Assembly: GCA_910587955.1 (NCBI GenBank)
Contig: CAJUNN010000033.1
Location: 1-33,256 of the forward strand
Reading direction: 5' to 3'
DNA length: 33,256 nucleotides
Source: an uncultured Lachnospiraceae bacterium
GTDB taxonomy: Bacteria; Bacillota; Clostridia; Lachnospirales; Lachnospiraceae
Part shown: piece by piece, positions 1 through 7,008 of the stretch
Position numbering within the stretch: the stretch's first letter is position 1
Layout: each line of letters opens with the position of its first letter
The notes under the pieces: model-generated
What the model saw: only the letters and a program-made list of their open reading frames with translations
Told to the model about the DNA's origin: nothing
The model's database searches: none
Made by a program: the position numbers and the translations under genes

Positions 1-115
1 TCCGTTAAGGTATACCCTACGGGTACCCCGTATGACAAGTCCTTCGGACTGTCCGTTAAGGTATACCCTACGGGTACCCCGTATGACAAGTCCTTCGGAC
101 TGTCCGCTAAGGTAT
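1..115. repeat. 51-bp tandem repeat, two full units plus start of a third
   Basis: Units at 1-51 and 52-102 are identical, and 103-115 starts a third unit with one T-to-C change. Each unit holds two overlapping, mutually exclusive small hairpins with TAC loops (TACCC/GGGTA and TACGGG/CCCGTA) and a third hairpin, AGTCC-TTC-GGACT. The third can extend through flanking GAC/GTC with one bulged A. No ORF fits the repeat. The array begins at the window edge, so more copies may lie upstream. There are no unique spacers, so it is not a CRISPR array. Function is unknown. Confidence 0.9.
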
Positions 116-144
116 GATTTCACAAATTTTTCATAGTTCCTTTC

Positions 145-173
145 TTGACATTGGAAGGAACAGGAATTAAAAT
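145..173 (+). promoter_or_regulatory. Sigma-A-type promoter of the marR-ABC operon
   Basis: A perfect -35 TTGACA (145-150), a 17-bp spacer and a -10 TAAAAT (168-173) predict a transcript start near 180. It lies about 100 bp before the MarR start codon and immediately upstream of a perfect dyad. Confidence 0.75.
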
Positions 174-176
174 GTT

Positions 177-206
177 AGGATGCTATATAAATAAATATAG
201 CATCCT
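177..206. promoter_or_regulatory. Perfect 11-bp dyad at the predicted transcript start, probable MarR operator
   Basis: AGGATGCTATA (177-187) and its exact reverse complement (196-206) flank an 8-bp AT-rich centre. The dyad covers the predicted +1 of the promoter at 145-173, the position expected for an autoregulatory MarR operator. It is followed by a T-rich stretch, so a 5' RNA hairpin or weak terminator/attenuator is an alternative reading. Confidence 0.6.
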
Positions 207-272
207 ATATATTTTTCTTCTGCGGAAACTATGGCAGTATTTTTGTTTCTGCAAAGAGGAGGGATTCCGAAA

Positions 273-704
273 ATGCACAGGGAAATCAACCAGATTCACA
301 GGAAACTGAAGATGCTCCATCATGCGTTTGAAGAGAGAAGAAACCGGCAGCTGCTCCAGTACAATCTTACGTCTTCCCAGATGGATGTGCTTTTCTATCT
401 GAAATTCTGCGAGGGAGAGGTCCACCAGCGGGATATTGAAAAGTCTTTCGGACTGAAGAACCCCACCGTGACCGGGATTTTGAACCGTCTGGAAGAAAAG
501 GGCTTTATTGTGCGGAAGACCCGGCAGGAGGATAAGCGCTTCCGGCTGATTGAACTGACGGAGAAGAGCAACCGCATAGTGGCGGAGATCTGCGAGGATG
601 TGTGGCGGACGGACGACCGGATTTATAACTGCATGAGCCGGGAGGAACGGGAACGGTTTTCGGAACTTCTGGATCGGATTTTGAACAGTCTTTCGGAATT
701 ATAA
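273..704 (+). CDS. MarR family transcriptional regulator
   Basis: This 143-aa winged-helix repressor probably controls the two ABC exporter genes that follow. The central part (about residues 45-100) has the MarR pattern: a recognition helix (GLKNPTVTGILNRLEEKGFI) followed by a wing with the family hallmark QEDKRFRLIELTEK. Helical dimerisation segments flank it on both sides. The start at 273 is chosen because an AGAGGAGGG ribosome site lies just upstream at 255-263; an in-frame ATG at 231 has no such site. A strong promoter and a perfect dyad precede the gene, suggesting autoregulation. The ligand cannot be read from the sequence; in this family and context it is often a drug or phenolic compound. 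Confidence 0.93.
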   Translation: MHREINQIHRKLKMLHHAFEERRNRQLLQYNLTSSQMDVLFYLKFCEGEVHQRDIEKSFGLKNPTVTGILNRLEEKGFIVRKTRQEDKRFRLIELTEKSNRIVAEICEDVWRTDDRIYNCMSREERERFSELLDRILNSLSEL

Positions 705-729
705 GAAATTTGAAAACGAGGAGGAATTT

Positions 730-2466
730 ATGCTGAAGACATTAAAAGGCTACATTGGCGAGTATCGGAAAACTGCAGTGATGGCTCCTGTTTTTATTAT
801 TCTGGAGGTAATCCTGGAGATGGTGATCCCCCTTTTGATGGCGGCTATCATTGACGACGGCCTGGGGCAGGGCAATATGGGCTATGTGGTCCGGGTGGGC
901 CTGATTATGCTTGCCGTATCCCTGGCTTCCCTGTACTGCGGGGCCATGGCGGCGAAGATGGCGGCCACGGCATCCACAGGCTTTGCGAAAAACCTGCGGG
1001 AGGCTATGTACAACCAGATACAGGAATTTTCCTTTTCCAATATCGATCGTTTTTCCACGGCCGGCCTGGTGACCCGCCTGACCACAGACGTGACCAATGT
1101 GCAGAACGCTTTTCAGATGATTATGCGGATGTTTACCAGGGCTCCCATTACGCTGGTGACGGCCATGACTATGGCGTTTCTGATCAACGGGCGCTTGTCG
1201 CTGGTATTTCTTGCCGCGCTGGTATTTCTGGGCTGTGTGATCCTGGTTCTGATGGGAAAGGTTGGGCCGTATTTCCGGGAAATGTTTGAGAAATACGATG
1301 GGCTCAATGCCAGTGTGCAGGAGAATCTCACGGGTATCCGGGTTGTGAAGGCTTATGTGCGGGAGGAGCACGAGACAAGTAAATTCCAAAAGGCCTGCGA
1401 AGCTTTGTACCGCTGTTCTGTACGGGCGGAGAAGGTGATGGTCAGCATGATGCCTATTATGCAGTTCACCGTCTATACGTGCATTATTCTGATCTCCTGG
1501 CTGGGAGCAAAGACCATTGCCGTTGGAAATATGACCACCGGAAACCTGATGAGCCTGTTTACCTATACCATGAACATTTTAATGAGCCTGATGATGATTG
1601 CTATGGTTTCGGTCATGATCTCTATGGCGAAGTCTTCCGCCGAGCGTATCTGCGAGGTGCTGGGGGAGAAAAGCAGTCTCACCAGCCGTAAAGGTGCGGT
1701 GCGGGAGGTGGAGAATGGTTCTATTTCCTTTGAGGATGTTTGTTTCAGCTATCACGGAGATAAAGAAAACCTTCATCTGTCTCACGTGAGCCTGGAAATT
1801 GCCCCGGGGGAGACGGTGGGAATCCTGGGAGGGACGGGAAGCGCCAAGTCTACCCTGGTACAGCTTATTCCCAGACTCTACGACGTGACCTCCGGCTGTG
1901 TGAAGGTAGGCGGGATTGATGTAAAGGATTACGATCTGGAGACCCTGCGCAACCAGGTAGCCATGGTGCTGCAGAAAAACGTGTTGTTCTCAGGAACGAT
2001 CAAAGAGAATCTGCGCTGGGGAGACAAGGATGCTTCCGATGAGGAACTGGTCCGCGTGTGCAGGCTGGCCTGTGCGGATGAGTTTATCCGGCAGTTTCCG
2101 GATCAGTATGATACCCGGATTGAGCAGGGGGGAACCAACGTATCCGGCGGACAGAAGCAGCGGCTCTGCATTGCCAGAGCACTTCTGAAAAAGCCGAAAA
2201 TACTGATTCTGGACGACTCTACCAGTGCGGTGGACACCCACACGGACGCCATGATCCGCAAAGCCTTCCGGGAGGAAATCCCGGATACCACCAAGCTTAT
2301 CATTGCGCAGAGAATCTCTTCCGTCCAGGATGCAGATAAGATCATTGTGCTGAACGACGGGCAGATCGAAGGAATCGGCACCCATGAAACGTTGTTGAAA
2401 GAAAATTCTATTTACCGGGAAGTATACGAATCTCAGCAGAAGGGAGGAGATATGGATGAGCAGTAA
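730..2466 (+). CDS. ABC exporter half-transporter, degenerate-site subunit
   Basis: This is a 578-aa fused membrane/ATPase subunit of the multidrug or lipid exporter type. About 320 N-terminal residues carry six membrane helices and the rest is an ATPase domain. The Walker A is unusual (GGTGSAKST near residue 367, Ala in place of the usual second Gly). The signature is intact (VSGGQ near 470). The Walker B ends in DD (LILDDSTSAVD near 491), so Asp replaces the catalytic Glu. This is the pattern of the non-hydrolysing half of heterodimeric exporters such as BmrCD or TM287/288. Its stop overlaps the start of the next gene by 11 bp, fitting co-translation with its partner. The transported substrate is unknown. 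Confidence 0.93.
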   Translation: MLKTLKGYIGEYRKTAVMAPVFIILEVILEMVIPLLMAAIIDDGLGQGNMGYVVRVGLIMLAVSLASLYCGAMAAKMAATASTGFAKNLREAMYNQIQEFSFSNIDRFSTAGLVTRLTTDVTNVQNAFQMIMRMFTRAPITLVTAMTMAFLINGRLSLVFLAALVFLGCVILVLMGKVGPYFREMFEKYDGLNASVQENLTGIRVVKAYVREEHETSKFQKACEALYRCSVRAEKVMVSMMPIMQFTVYTCIILISWLGAKTIAVGNMTTGNLMSLFTYTMNILMSLMMIAMVSVMISMAKSSAERICEVLGEKSSLTSRKGAVREVENGSISFEDVCFSYHGDKENLHLSHVSLEIAPGETVGILGGTGSAKSTLVQLIPRLYDVTSGCVKVGGIDVKDYDLETLRNQVAMVLQKNVLFSGTIKENLRWGDKDASDEELVRVCRLACADEFIRQFPDQYDTRIEQGGTNVSGGQKQRLCIARALLKKPKILILDDSTSAVDTHTDAMIRKAFREEIPDTTKLIIAQRISSVQDADKIIVLNDGQIEGIGTHETLLKENSIYREVYESQQKGGDMDEQ

Positions 2467-4378
2467 TCGTCAGCCGAAAGGCCCCATGGGACGGGGCAGG
2501 GGCATGAAGAAGGGACCCAAGGCAAAGAATCCGGGCCGTACCTTAAAGCGGCTGTTTGATCTGGTGGTGCGGGCGTATCCGGTGCATTGTGTGCTTGTGA
2601 TTTTGGGCATTTTTGTAAGTGTATTGGCAAATGTCCGGGGCAGTCTCTTTATGCAGACCCTGATCGATGACTATATCACACCTCTGATTGGCGCTGCTTC
2701 CCCGGATTTTACACCGCTTTTGAAGGCGCTGGCAACGATGGCAGCCATCTATGCAGTGGGCGTGTGCTCCACTTATGTGTACAATCGTCTCATGATTACG
2801 GTAGCTCAGGGAAGCTTGAAGACAATCCGCAATCACTTGTTTGCTCACATGGAGACTTTGTCTATACCTTATTTTGATACTCATGCCCACGGAGATATTA
2901 TGAGTATCTACACCAATGACACGGATACCCTGCGGCAGCTGATAAGCCAGAGCATTCCTCAGCTTCTCTCCTCCGGGATTACCATTGTCAGCGTGCTTGT
3001 ATCCATGCTTGTTTTAAGTCCTCTTCTGACGCTTCTGGTGCTTGTGATGGTGGTTGTCATGACCCAGGTGATCAAGCATGTGGGAGGGAAATCAGGCAGC
3101 TATTTTATGGCCCAGCAGCGGGATCTGGGAGCAGTCAACGGCTATATTGAGGAAATGATGGAAGGACAGAAGGTGGTGAAGGTTTTCTGCCATGAGAAGG
3201 AAGCCAAGGAGCGGTTCCGGGAGCTGAACGACCAGCTCTTTGACAGCGCCAGCAACGCCAACATTTACGCCAATGTCCTGATGCCGATTATGGCAAATAT
3301 CGGAAATATCAGTTACGTACTCACTACCATGGTGGGAGCCCTGCTGGCCATCGGCGGCGTGGGGGGCCTGACCCTGGGCGGCCTGGCTTCTTTCCTGCAG
3401 CTGAACCGGAGCTTTACCCATCCCATCACCCAGGTGGCCCAGCAGTTCAACTCTATCATTATGGCTCTTGCGGGAGCGGAGCGTATTTTTGACCTGCTGG
3501 ATGAACCGTCAGAACAGGATGAAGGCTATGTCACCCTGGTGAATGCCCGTTATGAGAACGGGAAGCTTGTGGAGGCGCAGGAGCGCACCGGTGTATGGGC
3601 CTGGAAGCATCCCCACCACGACGGAACCCTGACCTACACGGAAGTGAAGGGGGATGTGATCATGGACGGAGTGGATTTCGGATATACCGAGGAAAAGATG
3701 GTATTGCACGACATCAAGCTTTTTGCCAAGCCGGGACAGAAAGTAGCTTTCGTGGGGGCCACGGGAGCAGGGAAGACTACGATTACCAATCTGATCAACC
3801 GTTTTTACGATATTCAGGACGGAAAGATCCGCTACGACGGAATCAATATCAACAAAATCCGGAAGTCTGATCTCCGGCGTTCTCTGGGAATGGTACTTCA
3901 GGACAGCCACCTCTTTACGGGGACCGTGGCCGACAATATCCGCTACGGAAAGCTGGATGCCACGGATACGGAGATCAAGGGGGCGGCTATGCTGGCGGGA
4001 GCGGACACTTTTATCCGCCACTTACCAAAGGGGTATGATACCATGCTCTCAGGGGACGGCTCCAATCTGTCCCAGGGGCAGAGGCAGCTTTTGACCATTG
4101 CCCGGGCGGCCATAGCGGATCCGCCGGTGCTGATTCTGGATGAAGCCACGTCCAGCATCGACACCCGCACGGAGACCATAGTACAGAGAGGTATGGACAG
4201 CCTCATGGCCGGCAGAACCGTCTTTGTCATTGCCCACCGGCTGTCTACAGTCCAGAATTCCGATGTGATTATGGTACTGGAGCAGGGGCGCATCATTGAG
4301 CGCGGAAGCCATGAGGAGCTGATAGAACAAAAAGGAAAATATTTCCAGCTCTATACAGGTTCCTTTGAGCTGTCTTAA
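2456..4378 (+). CDS. ABC exporter half-transporter, catalytic-site subunit
   Basis: This 640-aa partner of the preceding exporter subunit has a basic, glycine-rich N-terminus, six membrane helices, and an ATPase domain with canonical Walker A (GATGAGKTT near residue 435) and Walker B with catalytic Glu (LILDEATSSID near 558). Its signature is altered to LSQGQ (near 536). Pairing it with the upstream subunit gives one canonical ATP site (this Walker A/B with the partner's VSGGQ) and one degenerate site (the partner's DD Walker B with this LSQGQ), as in known heterodimeric exporters. An extra segment of about 40 residues sits between membrane and ATPase domains, as in YheH/BmrD-like proteins. 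It is translated from an ATG inside the end of the first gene. Confidence 0.93.
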   Translation: MSSNRQPKGPMGRGRGMKKGPKAKNPGRTLKRLFDLVVRAYPVHCVLVILGIFVSVLANVRGSLFMQTLIDDYITPLIGAASPDFTPLLKALATMAAIYAVGVCSTYVYNRLMITVAQGSLKTIRNHLFAHMETLSIPYFDTHAHGDIMSIYTNDTDTLRQLISQSIPQLLSSGITIVSVLVSMLVLSPLLTLLVLVMVVVMTQVIKHVGGKSGSYFMAQQRDLGAVNGYIEEMMEGQKVVKVFCHEKEAKERFRELNDQLFDSASNANIYANVLMPIMANIGNISYVLTTMVGALLAIGGVGGLTLGGLASFLQLNRSFTHPITQVAQQFNSIIMALAGAERIFDLLDEPSEQDEGYVTLVNARYENGKLVEAQERTGVWAWKHPHHDGTLTYTEVKGDVIMDGVDFGYTEEKMVLHDIKLFAKPGQKVAFVGATGAGKTTITNLINRFYDIQDGKIRYDGININKIRKSDLRRSLGMVLQDSHLFTGTVADNIRYGKLDATDTEIKGAAMLAGADTFIRHLPKGYDTMLSGDGSNLSQGQRQLLTIARAAIADPPVLILDEATSSIDTRTETIVQRGMDSLMAGRTVFVIAHRLSTVQNSDVIMVLEQGRIIERGSHEELIEQKGKYFQLYTGSFELS

Positions 4379-4476
4379 AGAAAATTTTTCCAATCAGGAA
4401 ATGAAGCATTGCTTCGTATAAAAACCGCCGAAAACGTTCATAATGGTAACAAAGAGCAGGAAAGGAGAGTTCTATT

Positions 4477-4887
4477 ATGAAATTGTTTAGAAAGTACGCG
4501 GCCGGAGCGCTGCTCCTGGTCATGGTACTGGCGGTTGCCGCATGCACAAACAGCGATGACAACGCAGCCGGCACACCGGACAATAACACCACAGAGGGTA
4601 CGACCAACGGAGCCACCAATGACGCCAACAATGGTACGACCAACGGAACCACCAATGACGTCAACAATGGGACCACCAACGGAACGACCAACGGGGACAC
4701 CAATGGAACCACCAATGGCACCACCAACGGAACCGATGCGGATGATGCAGACGGCGCCCTGGAAGATGTGGGCGACGGCGTGGTAGACGGTGTGGAAGAT
4801 GTGGTAGACGGTGTAGATGATGCTGTGGACGATATGACCGGAAACGGCACCACCAACAACAATGGAAACGGAACAGCCAATCCGTAA
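4477..4887 (+). CDS. Low-complexity Thr/Asn/Gly and Asp-rich lipoprotein
   Basis: This 136-aa protein starts with a signal peptide ending in a lipobox (LAVAAC), so it should be lipid-anchored at Cys23 outside the cell. The mature part has no recognised domain. It consists of repeated TTNG/TTND units (about residues 40-85), then an acidic Asp/Val/Gly stretch, then a short Asn-rich tail. The DNA encodes the repeats with similar 12-bp units (ACC ACC AAY GGN), suggesting expansion by slippage in multiples that keep the frame. An AGGAAAGGAGAG ribosome site precedes the ATG. A hairpin terminator follows. Function is unknown; a flexible wall-spanning or spacer protein is one guess. Confidence 0.8.
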   Translation: MKLFRKYAAGALLLVMVLAVAACTNSDDNAAGTPDNNTTEGTTNGATNDANNGTTNGTTNDVNNGTTNGTTNGDTNGTTNGTTNGTDADDADGALEDVGDGVVDGVEDVVDGVDDAVDDMTGNGTTNNNGNGTANP

Positions 4888-4903
4888 CGGAGAGGCATGG
4901 AAT

Positions 4904-4945
4904 TTCTGGCGGAGAGCGAAGAAGCTTTCCGCCAGAATTGTTTTG
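4904..4945 (+). terminator. Intrinsic terminator after the lipoprotein gene
   Basis: A perfect 10-bp stem (TTCTGGCGGA at 4904-4913 with TCCGCCAGAA at 4928-4937) is followed by TTGTTTT. It separates the lipoprotein gene from asnS. Confidence 0.75.
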
Positions 4946-4954
4946 GGAAAAACC

Positions 4955-4983
4955 TTTACTTTTTTAGAGGTTTCGTATAAGAT
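4955..4983 (+). promoter_or_regulatory. Probable asnS promoter
   Basis: TTTACT (4955-4960), a 17-bp spacer and TAAGAT (4978-4983) lie just after the terminator and about 45 bp before the asnS start. The match is moderate. No T-box leader is visible in this short gap. Confidence 0.45.
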
Positions 4984-5029
4984 AATATGGATTAGGAAAA
5001 TAAACAAAAAGAATTCAGAGGGGATCCAT

Positions 5030-6421
5030 ATGAACTTGATTACTGTCAGAGAATTATACAAAAACAGCAAAGATTACCTGGACAAGACTGTGGAAGCGGG
5101 CGGCTGGGTGAGAAGCAACCGGGGCTCTAAGGCCTTCGGTTTTCTGGTGATTAACGACGGCACCTATTTTAACACCCTGCAGGTGGTTTACCACGATACC
5201 ATGGAAAATTTTGCAGATATTTCCAAACTGAATGTGGGTGCAGCCGTGATTATAAAAGGAACTCTGGTGGCCACGCCCGAGGCTAAGCAGCCCTTTGAGA
5301 TCCAGGCAGAGAACGTTTGGGTGGAGGGGGATTCGGCGCCGGATTATCCCCTGCAGAAGAAGCGGCATTCCTTCGAATATCTGCGGACTATTTCCCATCT
5401 GCGCCCCAGGACCAATACCTTCCAGGCGGTGTTCCGGGTACGTTCCCTTATCGCCTTTGCCATCCATCAGTTTTTCCAGGAGAGGGGCTTTGTCTATGTG
5501 CATACGCCCCTGATCACCGGCAGCGACTGCGAGGGAGCCGGAGAGATGTTCCGGGTGACGACCCTGGATCCGGAGAACCTGCCCCGTACCCCGGACGGAA
5601 AGGCGGATTACAGCCAGGATTTCTTCGGGAAGGAGACCAATCTCACGGTCAGCGGCCAGCTAAACGGCGAAACTTATGCCTGTGCCTTCCGGGATATTTA
5701 TACCTTCGGTCCCACCTTCCGGGCGGAGAATTCCAATACCACCCGTCATGCGGCGGAGTTCTGGATGATTGAACCGGAGATGGCTTTTGCAGATCTGGAG
5801 GACAATATGGCTGTGGCAGAAGACATGCTGAAATACGTGATTCAGTATGTGCTGGAGCAGGCCCCGGAGGAGATGGAGTTTTTCAATCAATTTGTAGACA
5901 AGGGGCTTTTGGATCGTTTGAAAGGCGTTCTGAACTCGGAGTTCGGCCATGTGACCTATACAGAAGCCATTGAGATTCTGGAGAAAAACAATGACAATTT
6001 TGACTACAAGGTGAGCTGGGGCTGTGATCTGCAGACAGAGCATGAGCGGTATCTGACGGAAGAGGTATTTAAGCGTCCCCTGTTTGTCACCGACTATCCC
6101 AAGGAGATCAAGGCTTTTTATATGAAGCAGAACGAGGACGGGAAGACCGTAGCGGCCATGGACTGCCTGGTGCCGGGAATCGGCGAGATCATCGGCGGAA
6201 GCCAGAGAGAGGACGACTATGAGAAGCTGGTGGGCAGAATGCGGGAGCTGGGCTTAAAAGAGGAGGACTATGGGTTCTATCTGGACCTGCGCAAATACGG
6301 TTCCGTGCGCCATTCCGGTTTCGGCCTTGGCTTTGAACGCTGTGTCATGTATCTGACCGGAATGTCCAATATCCGGGATGTGATTCCGTTCCCGCGGACG
6401 GTGAATAACTGCGAATTGTAA
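5030..6421 (+). CDS. asnS: Asparaginyl-tRNA synthetase
   Basis: This 463-aa class IIb enzyme charges tRNA-Asn with asparagine in the cytoplasm. An N-terminal OB-fold anticodon-binding domain (about residues 15-105) is followed by the catalytic domain. Motif 2 is seen in FGPTFRAENSNTTRHAAEFW and motif 3 in GFGLGFERCVMYLTGMSNIR. The length is standard for AsnS. The start at 5030 is chosen over an upstream in-frame ATG (4862) because an AGAGGGGA ribosome site precedes it, and the upstream extension would run back through the terminator into the lipoprotein gene. It appears to be transcribed alone, with its own promoter and terminator. Confidence 0.97.
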   Translation: MNLITVRELYKNSKDYLDKTVEAGGWVRSNRGSKAFGFLVINDGTYFNTLQVVYHDTMENFADISKLNVGAAVIIKGTLVATPEAKQPFEIQAENVWVEGDSAPDYPLQKKRHSFEYLRTISHLRPRTNTFQAVFRVRSLIAFAIHQFFQERGFVYVHTPLITGSDCEGAGEMFRVTTLDPENLPRTPDGKADYSQDFFGKETNLTVSGQLNGETYACAFRDIYTFGPTFRAENSNTTRHAAEFWMIEPEMAFADLEDNMAVAEDMLKYVIQYVLEQAPEEMEFFNQFVDKGLLDRLKGVLNSEFGHVTYTEAIEILEKNNDNFDYKVSWGCDLQTEHERYLTEEVFKRPLFVTDYPKEIKAFYMKQNEDGKTVAAMDCLVPGIGEIIGGSQREDDYEKLVGRMRELGLKEEDYGFYLDLRKYGSVRHSGFGLGFERCVMYLTGMSNIRDVIPFPRTVNNCEL

Positions 6422-6428
6422 GAAGGTG

Positions 6429-6460
6429 AGGGCTGTTGCAAGAGAGGCAATGGCCCTTTT
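6429..6460 (+). terminator. Intrinsic terminator after asnS
   Basis: An 11-bp stem with two G-U pairs (AGGGCTGTTGC with GCAATGGCCCT, 7-nt loop) is followed by TTT, starting 8 bp after the asnS stop. Confidence 0.75.
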
Positions 6461-6586
6461 AAGCTTTTGGAGACTGAGATATGGAAGTGGAGATAGCGGA
6501 GCTGGTCCGGATACGCCTTTATCAGCGCTGCCGCTGCCTTGCGGGAGTTTGAGAATTTAGAAGAGACATAAGCGGCGGAAAAACAT

Positions 6587-6596
6587 CCCCGTGGGG
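6587..6596. promoter_or_regulatory. CCCC-GT-GGGG palindrome, possible CsoR-family operator
   Basis: A G/C-tract palindrome sits 4 bp upstream of the -35 box of the metal-sensor gene. Operators of CsoR/RcnR proteins are typically G/C tracts in dyad arrangement, so autoregulation is plausible. Confidence 0.5.
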
Positions 6597-6600
6597 CGGA

Positions 6601-6629
6601 TTGCATTTCCCGGACGGCCATGGTAAAAT
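6601..6629 (+). promoter_or_regulatory. Promoter of the CsoR-family gene
   Basis: TTGCAT (6601-6606), an exact 17-bp spacer and TAAAAT (6624-6629) lie 43 bp before the start codon. The rest of the gap from 6461 contains nothing else I can support. Confidence 0.65.
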
Positions 6630-6672
6630 AGGCACGAAGACAGAATCCTAAGAGATGAGAGAGTGAGAGACC

Positions 6673-7008
6673 ATGAGCGATAAGCATACGCATACACATG
6701 TGGCAGAGGACGGAACCGTCTACGAGCATTCCCACGGCCACGCCCACACCCATCAGAACACGAAGGCAGTCTTAAACCGCCTGTCCCGGGCCATCGGGCA
6801 TATGGAGTCCGTCCGGCGTATGGTGGAGGAGGGAAGGGACTGCAGCGAAGTGCTGGTGCAGCTCTCTGCAGTGAAGGCGGCCATCAACAATACAGCCAAG
6901 GTGATCTTAAAGGATCACATTGAACACTGCCTGGTGGACGCGGTGGAGTCCGGGGATCACGAAGCCATTGAGGAGCTGACAGGGGCGATTGATCGGTTTA
7001 TGAAGTAG
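6673..7008 (+). CDS. CsoR/RcnR (DUF156) family metal-sensing repressor with His-rich N-terminus
   Basis: This 111-aa all-helical repressor has the copper-type Cys-His-Cys ligand set: Cys57, His82 and Cys86, spaced C-x24-H-x3-C as in CsoR. The first 28 residues form a histidine-rich tail (HTHTH and HSHGHAHTH), probably an additional metal-binding segment. Such proteins leave DNA when loaded with Cu(I) or a similar metal. No copper ATPase or metallochaperone gene lies nearby, so the target may be elsewhere or only itself. A promoter and a G/C palindrome lie upstream. The gene is convergent with the AraC regulator and its last 11 bp overlap that gene's end. Confidence 0.88.
   Translation: MSDKHTHTHVAEDGTVYEHSHGHAHTHQNTKAVLNRLSRAIGHMESVRRMVEEGRDCSEVLVQLSAVKAAINNTAKVILKDHIEHCLVDAVESGDHEAIEELTGAIDRFMK

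Noticed and set aside
1..115. CRISPR array
   Set aside because: Repeats are directly abutting with no unique spacers, and no cas genes are present.
4862..5029. N-terminal extension of asnS by 56 residues
   Set aside because: It crosses a terminator and the end of the lipoprotein gene, is not homologous to AsnS, and the start at 5030 has the ribosome site.
4888..5029. T-box riboswitch before asnS
   Set aside because: The gap is too short, and no T-box sequence or specifier loop is seen; only an ordinary terminator and promoter.
6480..6560. Short ORF in the gap before the CsoR-type gene
   Set aside because: About 20 codons, weak ribosome site, no recognisable product; treated as non-coding.
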